Source: JBBROS01 sp963752225 (lineage in GTDB: Bacteria; Pseudomonadota; Alphaproteobacteria; Acetobacterales; Acetobacteraceae). Taken from it: DNA of 64,000 bases. This document shows positions 47,319 to 56,661 of this stretch, one piece after another. The notes under the pieces were generated by a model. The model had not been told where the DNA came from. It saw only the letters and a list, made by a program, of their open reading frames with translations, and ran no database searches. The translations under genes and the position numbers were made by a program. Each line of letters opens with the position of its first letter. The first letter of the stretch is position 1. The stretch is from contig CAVVXS010000003.1 of assembly GCA_963752225.1 (NCBI GenBank), forward strand, positions 1 to 64,000, given 5' to 3'.

Positions 47319-48183
47319 ATGCGGCATTTGTTGCAGCAAGGCACCTGCCTGGCCTTGCCCGGTGTGTTCGACGGCATCTCCGCGCGGGTCGCGGACAGCA
47401 TCGGGTTCCCGGCGCTTTATATGACGGGTTACGGCGCGGTCGCGTCGGCGCTCGGCGCCGCCGACGCTGGCATCGCGACCTACAGCGAGATGCTGGAGCG
47501 GGTGCGCTGCATCGCCGGCGCGGTCTCGGTGCCGTTCCTGGCCGACGGCGACACCGGCTATGGCGGGCTGCTGAACGTGGACCGCACGGTGCGCGGCTAT
47601 GCCGCAGCGGGTGCCGCCGGCATCCAGCTCGAGGATCAGGAGTTCCCGAAAAAGTGCGGCCACACCGAGTTCCGCCGGGTCATCCCGATGGCGGACGCGG
47701 TCGCCAAAGTCCGCGTCGCGGTCGAGGCGCGGCCGTCGAAGGACTTCCTGATCGTCGCCCGCACCGATGCGCGCTACGCGCACGGCATGGACGAGGCGCT
47801 GCGCCGCGGCGAGGCGTTCCTCGAGGCCGGCGCTGACATCCTGTTCGTGGAAAGCCCCGAGAGCCTCGAGGAGCTGCGCCGGGTCGGCGAGACATTCCGC
47901 GGCGCGCTGCTGCTGGCCAACATGGTCGAAGGCGGCCGCACGCCCGTACCTCGGAACCGCGGAGCTGGCCGGGCTCGGCTTCGCCGTGGCGCTGTTTCCC
48001 GCCACCGGCTTCCTGGCCGCGGCCGCCGCGCTGCAGACAGCCTACGCGCACCTCAAACAGGCCGGCATCGGCACCGGCGGCGAGGCGCGGCTACTGCCGT
48101 TCGCCGAGATGAACCGGCTGATGGGTTTCCCGGCGGTGCACGACTTCGAGCGCCGGCACGGCCAGACCGACGCGCGGGCCTGA
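47319..48183 (+). CDS. Isocitrate lyase / PEP mutase family enzyme (2,3-dimethylmalate lyase-like), frame break near 47946
   Basis: About 287 residues after correction, the usual length for methylisocitrate lyase, oxaloacetate decarboxylase and dimethylmalate lyase enzymes. It has LALPGVFDGISARVA, the YMTGYG strand, FLADGDTGYGG (metal ligands), GIQLEDQEFPKKCGH with the catalytic Cys, RTDAR and LFVESPE. In the first frame the sequence breaks at CCCGTACC near 47946; removing one base gives PYLGTAELAGLGFAVALFPATGFLAA, the expected continuation. The start ATG 47319 follows AAGGGA. The family cleaves C-C bonds in 2-hydroxy di- or tricarboxylates; substrate not readable. Confidence 0.82.
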
Positions 48184-48268
48184 ACCACCGCGTTCCGGCT
48201 CAGCTTCAAGCGTGCTAGCGTCCCAGCCAACATGACGCCCGGCAACGGCCGGAAAAAGGGAGAACGCG

Positions 48269-49258
48269 ATGTCGATGCCAAATCTGCTGCGCCGTGCGTT
48301 GCTGGCCGGCACGGCCCTGGTGGCGTTGGCCGCAGGCCGGGCCGACGCGGAAACGATCACGGTCACGCATTGGGGCGGCCAGTTCTATGGAGCGCCCTAC
48401 GCGGTGGCCCGAGAGAAGGGCTTCTTCAAGCAGCACGGCGTGGACGTCACGGGCTTCTTGACCGCGCCCGGCGGCGGAACCGCGGTGCGCAACACGCTGG
48501 CCGGCGGCATCCCATTTGGAGAAGTGTCGCTCGCCGCCGCGGTGCAGGCGATCAATTCCGGGCAGAAACTGGTCATCGTCTCGGCCGGCACGCAGAGCGT
48601 CGGTGACCAGGTCTGGGTGGCGAAGAAGGGCTCGCCGCTCGCCGGCATCAAAGACCTCGCCGGCAAGCGGATCGGCTACACCTCGCCCAACTCCGTGTCC
48701 AACATGATCATCCTGATGGCGCTGAAGGCCAACGGCATGACGGCGCAGCAGGTCAAGCTGGTGCCGGCCGGCGACCTCGGCGCCAACCTGGCAGCGGTGA
48801 CCAGCGGCGCGATCGAGGCCGGGTTCAGCGACACGCTGATCTACGGGCAGAACGAGACGCTGGTGCAGCCGGTGTTCTGGGTCAAGGACGTGATGTCGCC
48901 CAAGATGATGCAGACCGTCTGCATCACCACGACGGCCTTCGCGCACGAGCATCCGGAGATCGTCCGCGGCATCATCGCCGCCCGCGCGGAAGGACTCGAC
49001 TACGTGCGCCAGCATCCGGACGAGGCGGCCGACATCCTGGCGCGGGATTACAGCAACCCGAACGCGGCGCTGTTCCGCAGCCACATGAAGGAGCTGGTCG
49101 GGATCGATTACTGGAGCGACGGCCGGTTCGACTACGAGGGCATGAACCACATGGTCGAGGGCCTGCAGATCACCGGCCAGCTCAAGGAGTCGCCGGACTG
49201 GGCCAAGATGGTGGACACCTCGTTCCTGCCCGGCGCGGACCAGCACGCCGCACGCTGA
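48269..49258 (+). CDS. ABC transporter substrate-binding protein (nitrate/sulfonate/taurine type)
   Basis: A 329-residue periplasmic binding protein with a Sec signal peptide (LLRRALLAGTALVALAAGRADA). The mature part follows the SsuA/NMT1 fold: VTHWGGQFYGAPYAVAREKGFFKQHGVDVTGFL, GGTAVRNTLAGGIPFGEVSLAAAVQAINSG, then LAGKRIGYTSPNSVSNMIILMAL. Family ligands include taurine, aliphatic sulfonates, nitrate and aromatic acids. Its stop overlaps the ATPase start (TGATG). It is the first gene of a four-gene transport operon. Confidence 0.88.
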   Translation: MSMPNLLRRALLAGTALVALAAGRADAETITVTHWGGQFYGAPYAVAREKGFFKQHGVDVTGFLTAPGGGTAVRNTLAGGIPFGEVSLAAAVQAINSGQKLVIVSAGTQSVGDQVWVAKKGSPLAGIKDLAGKRIGYTSPNSVSNMIILMALKANGMTAQQVKLVPAGDLGANLAAVTSGAIEAGFSDTLIYGQNETLVQPVFWVKDVMSPKMMQTVCITTTAFAHEHPEIVRGIIAARAEGLDYVRQHPDEAADILARDYSNPNAALFRSHMKELVGIDYWSDGRFDYEGMNHMVEGLQITGQLKESPDWAKMVDTSFLPGADQHAAR

Positions 49259-50055
49259 TGGACCAGACTACCGGGGAACCGCATGCCAGCCTGCGCGGCG
49301 TGGTGCGGACCTATGGGGGCAAGCCGCCGGTGCATGCGCTGGGGCCGATCGACCTCGATCTGGCGCGCGGCGAGTTCTTCGCCGTCGTCGGCCCGTCCGG
49401 CTGCGGCAAGTCCACCCTGCTCGACGTGCTGTCCGGCCTCGGCCGTCCGACCGAGGGCAGCGTGATGTTCGAGGGCAAGGAAGTCCGCGGTGTGCCGGAC
49501 GGCGTTGGAGTGGTGTTCCAGGAAGACTCCTCGTTCGCGTGGCTCACGGTGCGCGACAATGTGGGCTTCGGCCTGCGCCGCTCCGGCCTGCCGCGCGCCG
49601 AGATTGTCCGCCGGGTCGAGCACGCGGTTGGCTTCATGGGCCTCGCGGAGTTCGCCGGGCACTACCCGGCGCAGCTCTCGGGCGGCATGCGGCAGCGCGT
49701 CTGCATCGCCCGCACCCTGGTGCAGCAGCCGCGGTTGATCCTGCTGGACGAGCCGTTCGGGGCGCTCGACCAGCAGACGAGGCTGTTGATGGGCGACGAG
49801 CTGCTGCGGCTGTGGCGGGAAACCGGCGCGACCGTGCTGCTGATCACCCATGCGCTCGACGAGGCGGCGATGCTGTCCGACCGGGTCGGCGTGATGTCGG
49901 CCCGGCCCGGGCGCTTCATCGACCTGGTCGAGACCGGCTGGCCGCGTGACCGCGACAGCCGGGTGGTGTCGGACCCGCATTTCGGCGAGCTCACCGCCCG
50001 GCTGTGGACCTCGCTGCGGGCGGAATCGATGCGGGCGATGGGCCGCGTGGCGTGA
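49258..50055 (+). CDS. ABC transporter ATP-binding protein (SsuB/TauB type)
   Basis: A 265-residue ATPase with Walker A GPSGCGKST, Q-loop VVFQEDSSFAWLTVRDN, signature LSGGMRQRVCIARTL, Walker B LILLDEPFGALD and the H-loop LLITHALDEA, the standard order for SsuB/TauB-type importers. The start ATG 49258 overlaps the previous stop, and the first permease begins inside its stop codon (GTGA), so translation is coupled. Confidence 0.95.
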   Translation: MDQTTGEPHASLRGVVRTYGGKPPVHALGPIDLDLARGEFFAVVGPSGCGKSTLLDVLSGLGRPTEGSVMFEGKEVRGVPDGVGVVFQEDSSFAWLTVRDNVGFGLRRSGLPRAEIVRRVEHAVGFMGLAEFAGHYPAQLSGGMRQRVCIARTLVQQPRLILLDEPFGALDQQTRLLMGDELLRLWRETGATVLLITHALDEAAMLSDRVGVMSARPGRFIDLVETGWPRDRDSRVVSDPHFGELTARLWTSLRAESMRAMGRVA

Positions 50056-50810
50056 AGGGCGGCGCGGCGTTGTGGACGCGGGTCGTGCTGCTTGCGGCCG
50101 CGGTGCTGCTGCTGGAGGTGCTGTGCCGCACCGGCGTCGTGGACCCGGCTGCGGTGCTGCCGCCGAGCGGGATGGTCGCCGCCATGGTCGCGGTACTGGC
50201 GTCCGGCGACGCGACCGAGCCGACCCTGCGGACCTTCTCCACCGTCGGCACGGCGTTCGTCCTGGCGGTGGCGATCGGGACCGGGCTGGGTGCCCTGGTG
50301 CATGCGCTGCCGCGACTGCGCCGGGCGATCGAGCCGGTGCTTGCCTCCTACTACTCGGTGCCGACCTTCGTGTTCTACCCGTTGCTGGTGGAGCTGCTCG
50401 GCTTGAGCATGGCGCCACTGGTGGTGCTAGGTGTGCTGTCGGCAGCGCCGGCGATGATGATCGGCACCCTGTCTGGGCTCGACAGCGTGCGGCCGGTGCT
50501 GCGCCGTGTGGCCCGGGTGCAGCGGCTGGGGCCGGTGCGGACGCTTCTTTCCGTGGTGCTGCCGGCGGCGCTGCCGGCGTTGTTCGGCGGCGTCAAGCTG
50601 GCGCTCAGCTACGCGCTGATCGGCGTCATTGCCGGCGAGTTCATCCTGTCGGGCAGCGGCCTCGGCTACGCCATTTCGTTCGCCTACCAGAGTTTTGAAA
50701 CATCAACGATGTACGGGCTGATGTTGTTCGTGCTGCTGGTGGCGATCACGGCCAACGGCCTGCTTTACATGTGGGAAGGCCGGCTGGCGCGGCGGCGGCG
50801 GCCGGGATGA
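50052..50810 (+). CDS. ABC transporter permease 1 (SsuC/TauC type)
   Basis: A 252-residue inner-membrane permease with about six helices and the EAA-type loop (VLRRVARVQRLGPVRTLLSVVLPAALPALFGGVKLALSYALIGVIAGEFILSGSGLGYAI) of the BPD_transp_1 family. The start was set to GTG 50052, which overlaps the ATPase stop as GTGA. The following permease starts in its stop (ATGA). Confidence 0.9.
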   Translation: MKGGAALWTRVVLLAAAVLLLEVLCRTGVVDPAAVLPPSGMVAAMVAVLASGDATEPTLRTFSTVGTAFVLAVAIGTGLGALVHALPRLRRAIEPVLASYYSVPTFVFYPLLVELLGLSMAPLVVLGVLSAAPAMMIGTLSGLDSVRPVLRRVARVQRLGPVRTLLSVVLPAALPALFGGVKLALSYALIGVIAGEFILSGSGLGYAISFAYQSFETSTMYGLMLFVLLVAITANGLLYMWEGRLARRRRPG

Positions 50811-51598
50811 GTGCCGCGGCGTCTGCCGCCCTGTCCGGCCGGGCGCGCCTGCGCCTGCTCGATCCGTTGCTGCTGATCGCGGCCGCGCTGCTGTTGTGGC
50901 AGGTGGTCGGCACCTGGACGGAAGGCGTCGCCGTCAGCGGCCCGGCGGCGACCTTTGCCTATGCCGGCGAGCTGCTGCTGACCGCCCGGTTCTGGGACAA
51001 TGCCGCCGCGACCCTGCTCGCTTTCATGATGGCCTTCGTGCTGTCGGCGGCGTGCGGTCTGCTGCTTGGCCTGCTGCTCGGGCTGTGGCGCTTCGCGGGC
51101 GACGTGGCGGAGCCGGTGCTGGCCGGCTTCTACACCATCCCCAAGGTGACGCTGTATCCGGTGGTGCTGCTGCTGTTCGGCCTCGGCATCAGCGCCAAGG
51201 TGGCGTTCGGGGTGATGCACGGCCTGGTGCCGGTGACGCTGTTCACGGTGGCGGCGATCCGCACCTTGCCGCCGGTACTGCCACGGGCGGCGCGCTCCTT
51301 GCGCCTGTCGCCCGGTGAGACCATGCGCTGGGTGCTGCTGCCCGCCTGTCTGCCGCAGATCGTCGCCGGGCTGCGGCTCGGGTTCTCGCTGAGCCTGCTG
51401 GGCGTGCTGATCGGCGAGATGTTCTCATCGCAGCGCGGCCTCGGTTTTTTGCTCGTCAGCGGCCTGGCGCAGAACAACGTCAAGCTCTCGACGGCGGTGG
51501 TGCTGGTGATCGTGGTCTTCGCGATCGTGGCCAACGCCGCCATGCTGCGCGTGAGCAGAAATGTCGGGGGGTTTGGGGGCGCCGCCCCCAGCGAGTGA
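50807..51598 (+). CDS. ABC transporter permease 2 (SsuC/TauC type)
   Basis: A 263-residue second permease with the same fold: helices LLLIAAALLLWQVVGTW and LLLGLLLGLW, an EAA loop (LPRAARSLRLSPGETMRWVLLPACLPQIVAGLRLGFSLSLLGVLIGEM) and QRGLGFLLVSG. Many transporters of this class use a homodimer, so two different permeases imply a heterodimer. ATG 50807 overlaps the previous stop. The C-terminal tail is short. It converges on leuD. Confidence 0.9.
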   Translation: MSAAASAALSGRARLRLLDPLLLIAAALLLWQVVGTWTEGVAVSGPAATFAYAGELLLTARFWDNAAATLLAFMMAFVLSAACGLLLGLLLGLWRFAGDVAEPVLAGFYTIPKVTLYPVVLLLFGLGISAKVAFGVMHGLVPVTLFTVAAIRTLPPVLPRAARSLRLSPGETMRWVLLPACLPQIVAGLRLGFSLSLLGVLIGEMFSSQRGLGFLLVSGLAQNNVKLSTAVVLVIVVFAIVANAAMLRVSRNVGGFGGAAPSE

Positions 51599-51661
51599 GG
51601 ACGGCGCGATCCAAGGTTCCAACCGCCGTTCTGGCGGGTGGGATGATCGTCGAGGGGGCCC

Positions 51662-52279
51662 TCAGACCTGCCACACCCAAGGCCGTTCGCCTCTGTCCCT
51701 GGCTTGGAACGCGGCGATCGCCGCCTCGTGCTGCATCGTCAGCCCGATCTCGTCGAGGCCTTCAAGCAGGGCCGTGCGCCGGATCGCCTCGATGGCGAAC
51801 GGCATTTCTTCTCCATGCGGCGACACAACGAGCTGCCGCTCAAGGTCCACCGTCACGCGGGCATTGCCGCTCGCGCATTGCTCGGCGAGACGCGCCACCT
51901 GTTCGGGCGGCAGCACCACCGGCAGCACGAAGTTCTGGAAGCAATTATTGGCGAAAATGTCGCCGAAGCTGGGCGCGATGACGCAGCGTATGCCGGAATA
52001 CTTGAGCGCCCACACCGCGCCCTCACGCGAGGAGCCGCAGCCGAAGTTCTCACCGGTCAGCAGGATCGGCGCGTCCTGGAACTCGGGCCGGTTCAGCACG
52101 AAGCCGGGGTCCTCGCTGCCGTCGGCGCCGAAGCGCAGCGCCTCGAACAGATAGCGGGCGGTGTCGGGCGGCTTCGTGTTGCTCAGCCGCTCGATGCGGA
52201 TGACCGTGTCGGTGTCGATGTTGGCGCGCATCAGCGGCGCGGCGACGCCGGCCAGCACGGTGAAGCGGTCGCCGCTCAC
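51662..52279 (-). CDS. leuD: LeuD-like small subunit of an isopropylmalate-isomerase-family hydro-lyase
   Basis: A 205-residue swivel-domain subunit: FTVLAGVAAPLMRANIDTDTVIRIERL, LLTGENFGCGSSREGAVWALKYSGIRCVIAPSFGDIFANNCFQNFVLPVVL are diagnostic LeuD segments. The start GTG 52279 overlaps the LeuC stop as GTGA, so the subunits are coupled. It may serve leucine synthesis (isopropylmalate isomerase) or a paralogous hydro-lyase such as a citraconate or dimethylmaleate hydratase; no leuB or leuA is near. Confidence 0.88.
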   Translation of the reverse strand: MSGDRFTVLAGVAAPLMRANIDTDTVIRIERLSNTKPPDTARYLFEALRFGADGSEDPGFVLNRPEFQDAPILLTGENFGCGSSREGAVWALKYSGIRCVIAPSFGDIFANNCFQNFVLPVVLPPEQVARLAEQCASGNARVTVDLERQLVVSPHGEEMPFAIEAIRRTALLEGLDEIGLTMQHEAAIAAFQARDRGERPWVWQV

Positions 52280-53677
52280 AGCGTGCGCACGTCGGTCAGC
52301 GCCCCGCGCAGCGCGGCGGCCGCGGCCATGGCGGGGCTCGCGAGGTGGGTGCGTGCGCCCGGCCCCTGCCGGCCGACGAAGTTGCGGTTGGACGTGGAAA
52401 CCGACCGCGCGCCCGGCGGCACCCGCTCGCCATTGGCGGCCACGCACATGCTGCAGCCCGCCTCGCGCCAGGCGAAGCCGGCGTCGCGGAACACACGGTC
52501 GAGCCCTTCCGCCTCGGCCTCGCGCCGCACCCGCTCGGAGCCCGGCACGACCCAGGCGGTGACGCCCGGCGCCACCTGGCCGCCACGCGCCACGGCGGCC
52601 GCCTGGCGCAAGTCGGACAATCTTCCGTTGGTGCAGGAGCCGATGAACACCCAATCCACCTCCGTGCCGGCAATCGGCCGGCCCGGCTCGAGCCCCATGT
52701 AGTCGAGCGCCGCCCGCCGCGCCGTCCGGCTCCCCTCGTCATCGGCGGCGTCCGGATCGGGAATCGTCCCGTCGATCCGCATCGCGTGTTCCGGGCTGGT
52801 GCCCCAGGTGACGGTCGGCGCGACTTCGGCGGCGTCGATGGCCGCCTCGCGGTCGAACACCGCGTCCTCGTCGCTCGGCAGTTCTTTCCAAGATGCCACC
52901 GCTTCGTCCCAAGCGGCGCCCTGCGGCGACATAACGGCGGCCAGCGAGGAATTCATAGGTGCGGTCGTCGGGCGCGATCAGGCCCATCTTGGCGCCCATC
53001 TCGATCGACAGATTGCACAGCGTCAGCCGTTCCTCGATCGTCATCGCCCGCACTGCTGACCCGGCATATTCCACCGCATAGCCGGTGCCGGCCTTGGCGC
53101 CGAGCTCGCCGATCGCGTGCAGGATCAGGTCCTTCGGCCCGACATGCCGGCCCGGCGTCCCTTCGAAGCGCAGCCGCATCCGCCGCGGCTTGCGCTGCCG
53201 CAAGGTCTGCGTCGCCAAGGCATGGGTCAGCTCGGAGGAGCCGACGCCGAAGGCCAGCGCGCCCAGCGCGCCGTTGGTGCAGGTATGGCTGTCGCCGCAG
53301 ATCAGCGTGGTGCCGGGCAGCACGATGCCGAGCTCCGGCGCCATCACGTGCACGATGCCCTGGCCGTCCTCGCCGAGGTCGAAGAAGGCGATACCGCTGG
53401 CCCGCGCCCGGGTCCGCAGCCCGTGGTGCAAGGTGGCGCCCGGCCCGTAACTGGCAGCGGTGCGGCCCGGTGCGCTGGACACGGCATGGTCCGGGGTCGC
53501 GAACGCCAGCTCGGGGTTGCGGACGCGCAGCCCCCGCTCCTCCAGCGTTTCCAGCGCGCGCCCGCCCGACAGGTCGTGCAGCAGATGCCGGTCGATGTGC
53601 AGCAGCGCCCAGCCCTCGCCGAGGTCGGCCACCACGTGCCGCTCCCAGATCTTGTCGAACAGCGTCCGACCCGCCAT
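52276..53677 (-). CDS. leuC: LeuC-like large subunit of an aconitase-family hydro-lyase, frame break near 52930
   Basis: About 466 residues when joined, the family length. It has AGRTLFDKIWERHVV, LLHIDRHLLHDLSG, the GDSHTCTNGALGALAFGVGSSELTHALATQTL block, IGSCTNGR, and AGCSMCVAANGERVPPG with the iron-sulfur cysteines, then STSNRNFVGRQG. The frame breaks at TATGTCGCC near 52930, where removing one base restores ...LAGRRYSPQGAAWDEAV. ATG 53677 follows GAGGGG. The DSHTCTNGALG form (usual LeuC has DSHTSTHGAFG) suggests a paralogue rather than the housekeeping isomerase. Confidence 0.85.
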
Positions 53678-53787
53678 CGTTTCCCCTCGTCTATCGTGCC
53701 GAGCAGACTGCACCCGGCGGCCAGGCCTGCCAAGCGGCCGGGCCGGCGCGGGCTGGTCGGCAGCTGCCGCCGGAGGACCCGCCTGCC

Positions 53788-55134
53788 ATGCCCGACCGCG
53801 GCCCCATGTCGCTCGCGTTGTTATTCGGCGCCGCCGGCTCCCACCCGGCAAGCTGGCTGCATCCCGACGCCCAGACCGGGGCGCCGACCGACCTCGCGTC
53901 ATATGTCCACGCCGCCCGCACCGCCGAGCGCGGTCTGTTCGACCTGTTCTTCATCGCCGACACGCCGGCGGCGCGGACCGAAAACCTGCACGCATGGTCG
54001 CGCTTCCCGCTGTTCATAAACGTGCTCGAGCCCGTCACCCTGCTGACCGCTCTCGCCGGCGCAACGAGCCAGATCGGGCTGGGCGGGACAGTTTCGACCA
54101 GCTTCTCCGAGCCTTACAACGTGGCCCGGCAGTTCGCCTCGCTCGATCACCTGAGCGGCGGGCGAGCGGCGTGGAACGTGGTGACGTCGGCCAACGACTA
54201 TGCCGCGCGCAACTTCGGCCACGCCAAGTTGGCGCCGCACGCCGACCGCTACCGCCGCGCCGGCGAGTTCGTGGACGTGGTGCGGGCGCTCTGGGACACG
54301 TGGGACGACGACGCCTTCGTCCTCGACCGCGCCAGCGGCCGTTACTTCGATCCCGCCGGGCAGCATCCGGTGCACCACGACGGCCCGTTCTTCAAGCTGG
54401 ACGGGGCGCTCAACATCGCCCGGCCGCCACAGGGCCACCCGGTGATCATCGAGGCCGGCGCCAGCGACACCGGGCAGGAGCTGGCAGCGCGCACCGCGGA
54501 GCTGGTGTTCTCGTCCAACCCGACCGCGGCCGATTCCCGGCGTTTTACCGAAGGGCTGAAGGCGCGCATGGCCCGCTACGGCCGGGCGCCGTCCGAGCTG
54601 AAGGTGCTGGCCGGACTACCGATCGTGCTGGCAGAAAGCGACGCCGAGGCGGCCGACGCCTATGCGCATCTGCAAGAGCTGGTGCACCCCGATGTCGGCC
54701 GGTTCCGGCTGGGCATGGACCTTGAGACGGACCTGTCCGACCTGCCGGTCGACCAGCCGATTCCGGAGGACCGCATCCCGCAGGGAGCCAACTTCCACAA
54801 GGGGTTCTTCGATGACATCCTGCGGCTGATCCGCGACGGCCAGCCGACCCTGCGGGAGGTCTACCTGCGCTACGAGCGCGGCCGCAAGACGATCACCGGC
54901 TCGCCGCGCCGGGTCGCCGACGTCATGGAGGAATGGTTCACCGGCGGCGCCGCGGACGGCTTCATGCTGCAGTTCCACATCATGCCGCGCGGACTCGAGA
55001 TGTTCGTGGAGCAGGTGGTCCCGGAATTGCAACGGCGCGGGCTGATGCGGCGCGAATATGCCGGCAAGACGCTGCGCGAGCATCTCGGCCTGCCACGGCC
55101 GGTGCGCGGCAAGCCCACCCAACGAGCGGAGTAG
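53788..55134 (+). CDS. LLM-class flavin-dependent monooxygenase (NtaA/SnaA/DszA family)
   Basis: A 448-residue bacterial-luciferase-like FMNH2-dependent oxygenase. It has the family start LALLFGAAGSHPASWLHPDAQTG, ARTAERGLFDLFFIADTPA, ARQFASLDHLSGGRAAWNVVTSANDYAARNFG, HADRYRRAGEFVDVVRALWDTW and HPVIIEAGASDTGQELAARTAELVFSS. Members oxidise EDTA/NTA, dibenzothiophene sulfone, or sulfonates. It is between LeuCD-like genes (divergent) and amino-acid-type ABC components downstream, suggesting use of an imported small molecule. The start ATG 53788 has GGAGGA about 10 bases upstream; ATG 53806 is an alternative. Confidence 0.9.
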   Translation: MPDRGPMSLALLFGAAGSHPASWLHPDAQTGAPTDLASYVHAARTAERGLFDLFFIADTPAARTENLHAWSRFPLFINVLEPVTLLTALAGATSQIGLGGTVSTSFSEPYNVARQFASLDHLSGGRAAWNVVTSANDYAARNFGHAKLAPHADRYRRAGEFVDVVRALWDTWDDDAFVLDRASGRYFDPAGQHPVHHDGPFFKLDGALNIARPPQGHPVIIEAGASDTGQELAARTAELVFSSNPTAADSRRFTEGLKARMARYGRAPSELKVLAGLPIVLAESDAEAADAYAHLQELVHPDVGRFRLGMDLETDLSDLPVDQPIPEDRIPQGANFHKGFFDDILRLIRDGQPTLREVYLRYERGRKTITGSPRRVADVMEEWFTGGAADGFMLQFHIMPRGLEMFVEQVVPELQRRGLMRREYAGKTLREHLGLPRPVRGKPTQRAE

Positions 55135-55138
55135 CACC

Positions 55139-55927
55139 ATTCTGAAGCATCTCCTCGCCGCGGCCGCCGTCGCGTGGCCCGCCCTGGCCTGGGCCGCGGA
55201 ACCGCCGACGGTCACGCCCGGGACGCTGTCCTGGGGCGCCAGCCCGACCTTCGCGCCGTTCGAGTTCCAGCGCGATGGCCACGCGGTCGGCTTCGACGTG
55301 GACCTGATGGCGGAGCTGGCCCGGCGTCTCGGGCTCCGATCGCAGATGTCGGGCATGGACTTCGTCGGCATCATCCCTGCGGTCCAGGCCAAGCGCATCG
55401 ATGCGGTCGCCAGCGGCATGTACATCACCGCCGCCCGGCAAGAGGTGCTGGATTTTATTCCATACCTCAAGATAGGCGACCAAATGGTTGTTCCTGCGGG
55501 AAACCCGGCCCACTTGTCCGGCCGCGATGGATTGTGCGGGCACCCGATCGCGGTCGCGCTCAACACGCTTTACGAGAAGACTGCCCACAGCCTGAGCGAC
55601 GCCTGCATCACCGCCGGCAAGCCGGCGATCGAGATTCTCGCGGTCGGAACCAGCGCGGTTGTGGCGCTTACGCTGGCGCAACATCGGGCGGAGGGGGCGA
55701 TCAGCTCCACCTCGGTGATCGCGGCCATGATGGAGAACGCGCCGGGCACGTTCGAGCCGCTCGGCGAGCCGTTCAACACCGAATCCCGGCTCGGAATCGG
55801 CGTCGCGAAGGAGAACCCGGCGCTGCGCGACGGGTTGGTCGACGCGTTGAAGGCGATGCAGGCGGACGGTGCCTATGACGCGATGATCAAGAAATGGGGC
55901 CTGCCGCCGTCCAGTAGCATCTTCTGA
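55139..55927 (+). CDS. Amino-acid-type ABC transporter substrate-binding protein (SBP_bac_3)
   Basis: About 262 residues with a signal peptide (HLLAAAAVAWPALAWA) and the family fold: LSWGASPTFAPFEFQRDGHAVGFDVDLMAELARRLG, DFVGIIPAVQAKRIDAVASGMYITAARQEVLDFIPYL, then GTSAVVALTLAQHRAEGAI. The start is not a normal codon: the conserved leader starts right after the monooxygenase stop with ATT (55139) or CTG (55142) and no ATG, GTG or TTG in place, so either a rare start or a base error is present. The permease gene follows 15 bases later. Confidence 0.8.
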   Translation: MLKHLLAAAAVAWPALAWAAEPPTVTPGTLSWGASPTFAPFEFQRDGHAVGFDVDLMAELARRLGLRSQMSGMDFVGIIPAVQAKRIDAVASGMYITAARQEVLDFIPYLKIGDQMVVPAGNPAHLSGRDGLCGHPIAVALNTLYEKTAHSLSDACITAGKPAIEILAVGTSAVVALTLAQHRAEGAISSTSVIAAMMENAPGTFEPLGEPFNTESRLGIGVAKENPALRDGLVDALKAMQADGAYDAMIKKWGLPPSSSIF

Positions 55928-55942
55928 CGCGCGGCTCGCGTC

Positions 55943-56629
55943 ATGAGCTTCCGCTTCGACGTGTTCCTGCACGACCTGCTCGGGTTCGATTTCGCCGGCG
56001 CCGCCCTTGTCACCGTCTGGGTCAGCGTCGCGTCGCTGCTGCTGGGCATGGTGGGCGGCCTGGCCTTGGCCCTGCTGCAGCAAGCGCGTTGGCGCGTGGT
56101 GCGGGTGCTGGCTTGGGCATATTTGTGGCTCTTCCGCGGCACCCCGGTGCTGCTGCAGGTGATCTTCGCGTTCAACGTGCTGCCGGGGTTCGGGCTGATC
56201 CTGTCGGGGCCGGCCTGCGGCGTGCTGGCACTCGGCCTGCACGAGGCGGCGTATATGGCCGAGATCATGCGCGGCGGGCTTGGTGCGGTTGGCGCCGGGC
56301 AGCGCGACGCGGCGCGAGCACTGGGCTTGTCAGAATGGGGGGTGATGCGCCTGGTAGTGCTGCCGCAAGCGTTGCGCATCGTCGTGCCGCCGATCGGCAA
56401 CCAGTTCATCGGGATGCTGAAGCTGTCCTCGCTGGTCAGCGTGATCGGGGTGCGCGAGTTGCTGCTGGCGGCCGAGCAGTCGGCGTCCGGAACATTCCGC
56501 TACATCGAGGCGCTGTCCGCGGCGGCCGTCTACTACCTCGCATTCACCACCGTGCTGATGGCCGGGCAGCACATGCTGGAGCGACGGCTTACCCCCTCGC
56601 CGCCGCCGACGGCGAGTGCCGCGGCTTGA
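55943..56629 (+). CDS. Amino-acid-type ABC transporter permease
   Basis: A 228-residue HisM/GlnP-type permease: FAGAALVTVWVSVASLLLGMVGGLALALL, then FRGTPVLLQVIFAFN (the RGTP motif), HEAAYMAEIMRGGLGAVGAGQRDAARALGLSEWGVMRLVVLPQALRIVVPPIGNQFIGMLKLSSLVSVIGVREL, the classical amino acid permease EAA loop. Only one permease and no ATP-binding gene follow, so the ATPase must be encoded elsewhere. It is cotranscribed with the upstream binding protein. Confidence 0.92.
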   Translation: MSFRFDVFLHDLLGFDFAGAALVTVWVSVASLLLGMVGGLALALLQQARWRVVRVLAWAYLWLFRGTPVLLQVIFAFNVLPGFGLILSGPACGVLALGLHEAAYMAEIMRGGLGAVGAGQRDAARALGLSEWGVMRLVVLPQALRIVVPPIGNQFIGMLKLSSLVSVIGVRELLLAAEQSASGTFRYIEALSAAAVYYLAFTTVLMAGQHMLERRLTPSPPPTASAAA

Positions 56630-56661
56630 CCGGGCGCCAGCCGCGGCGCGATGAGGAGGCG

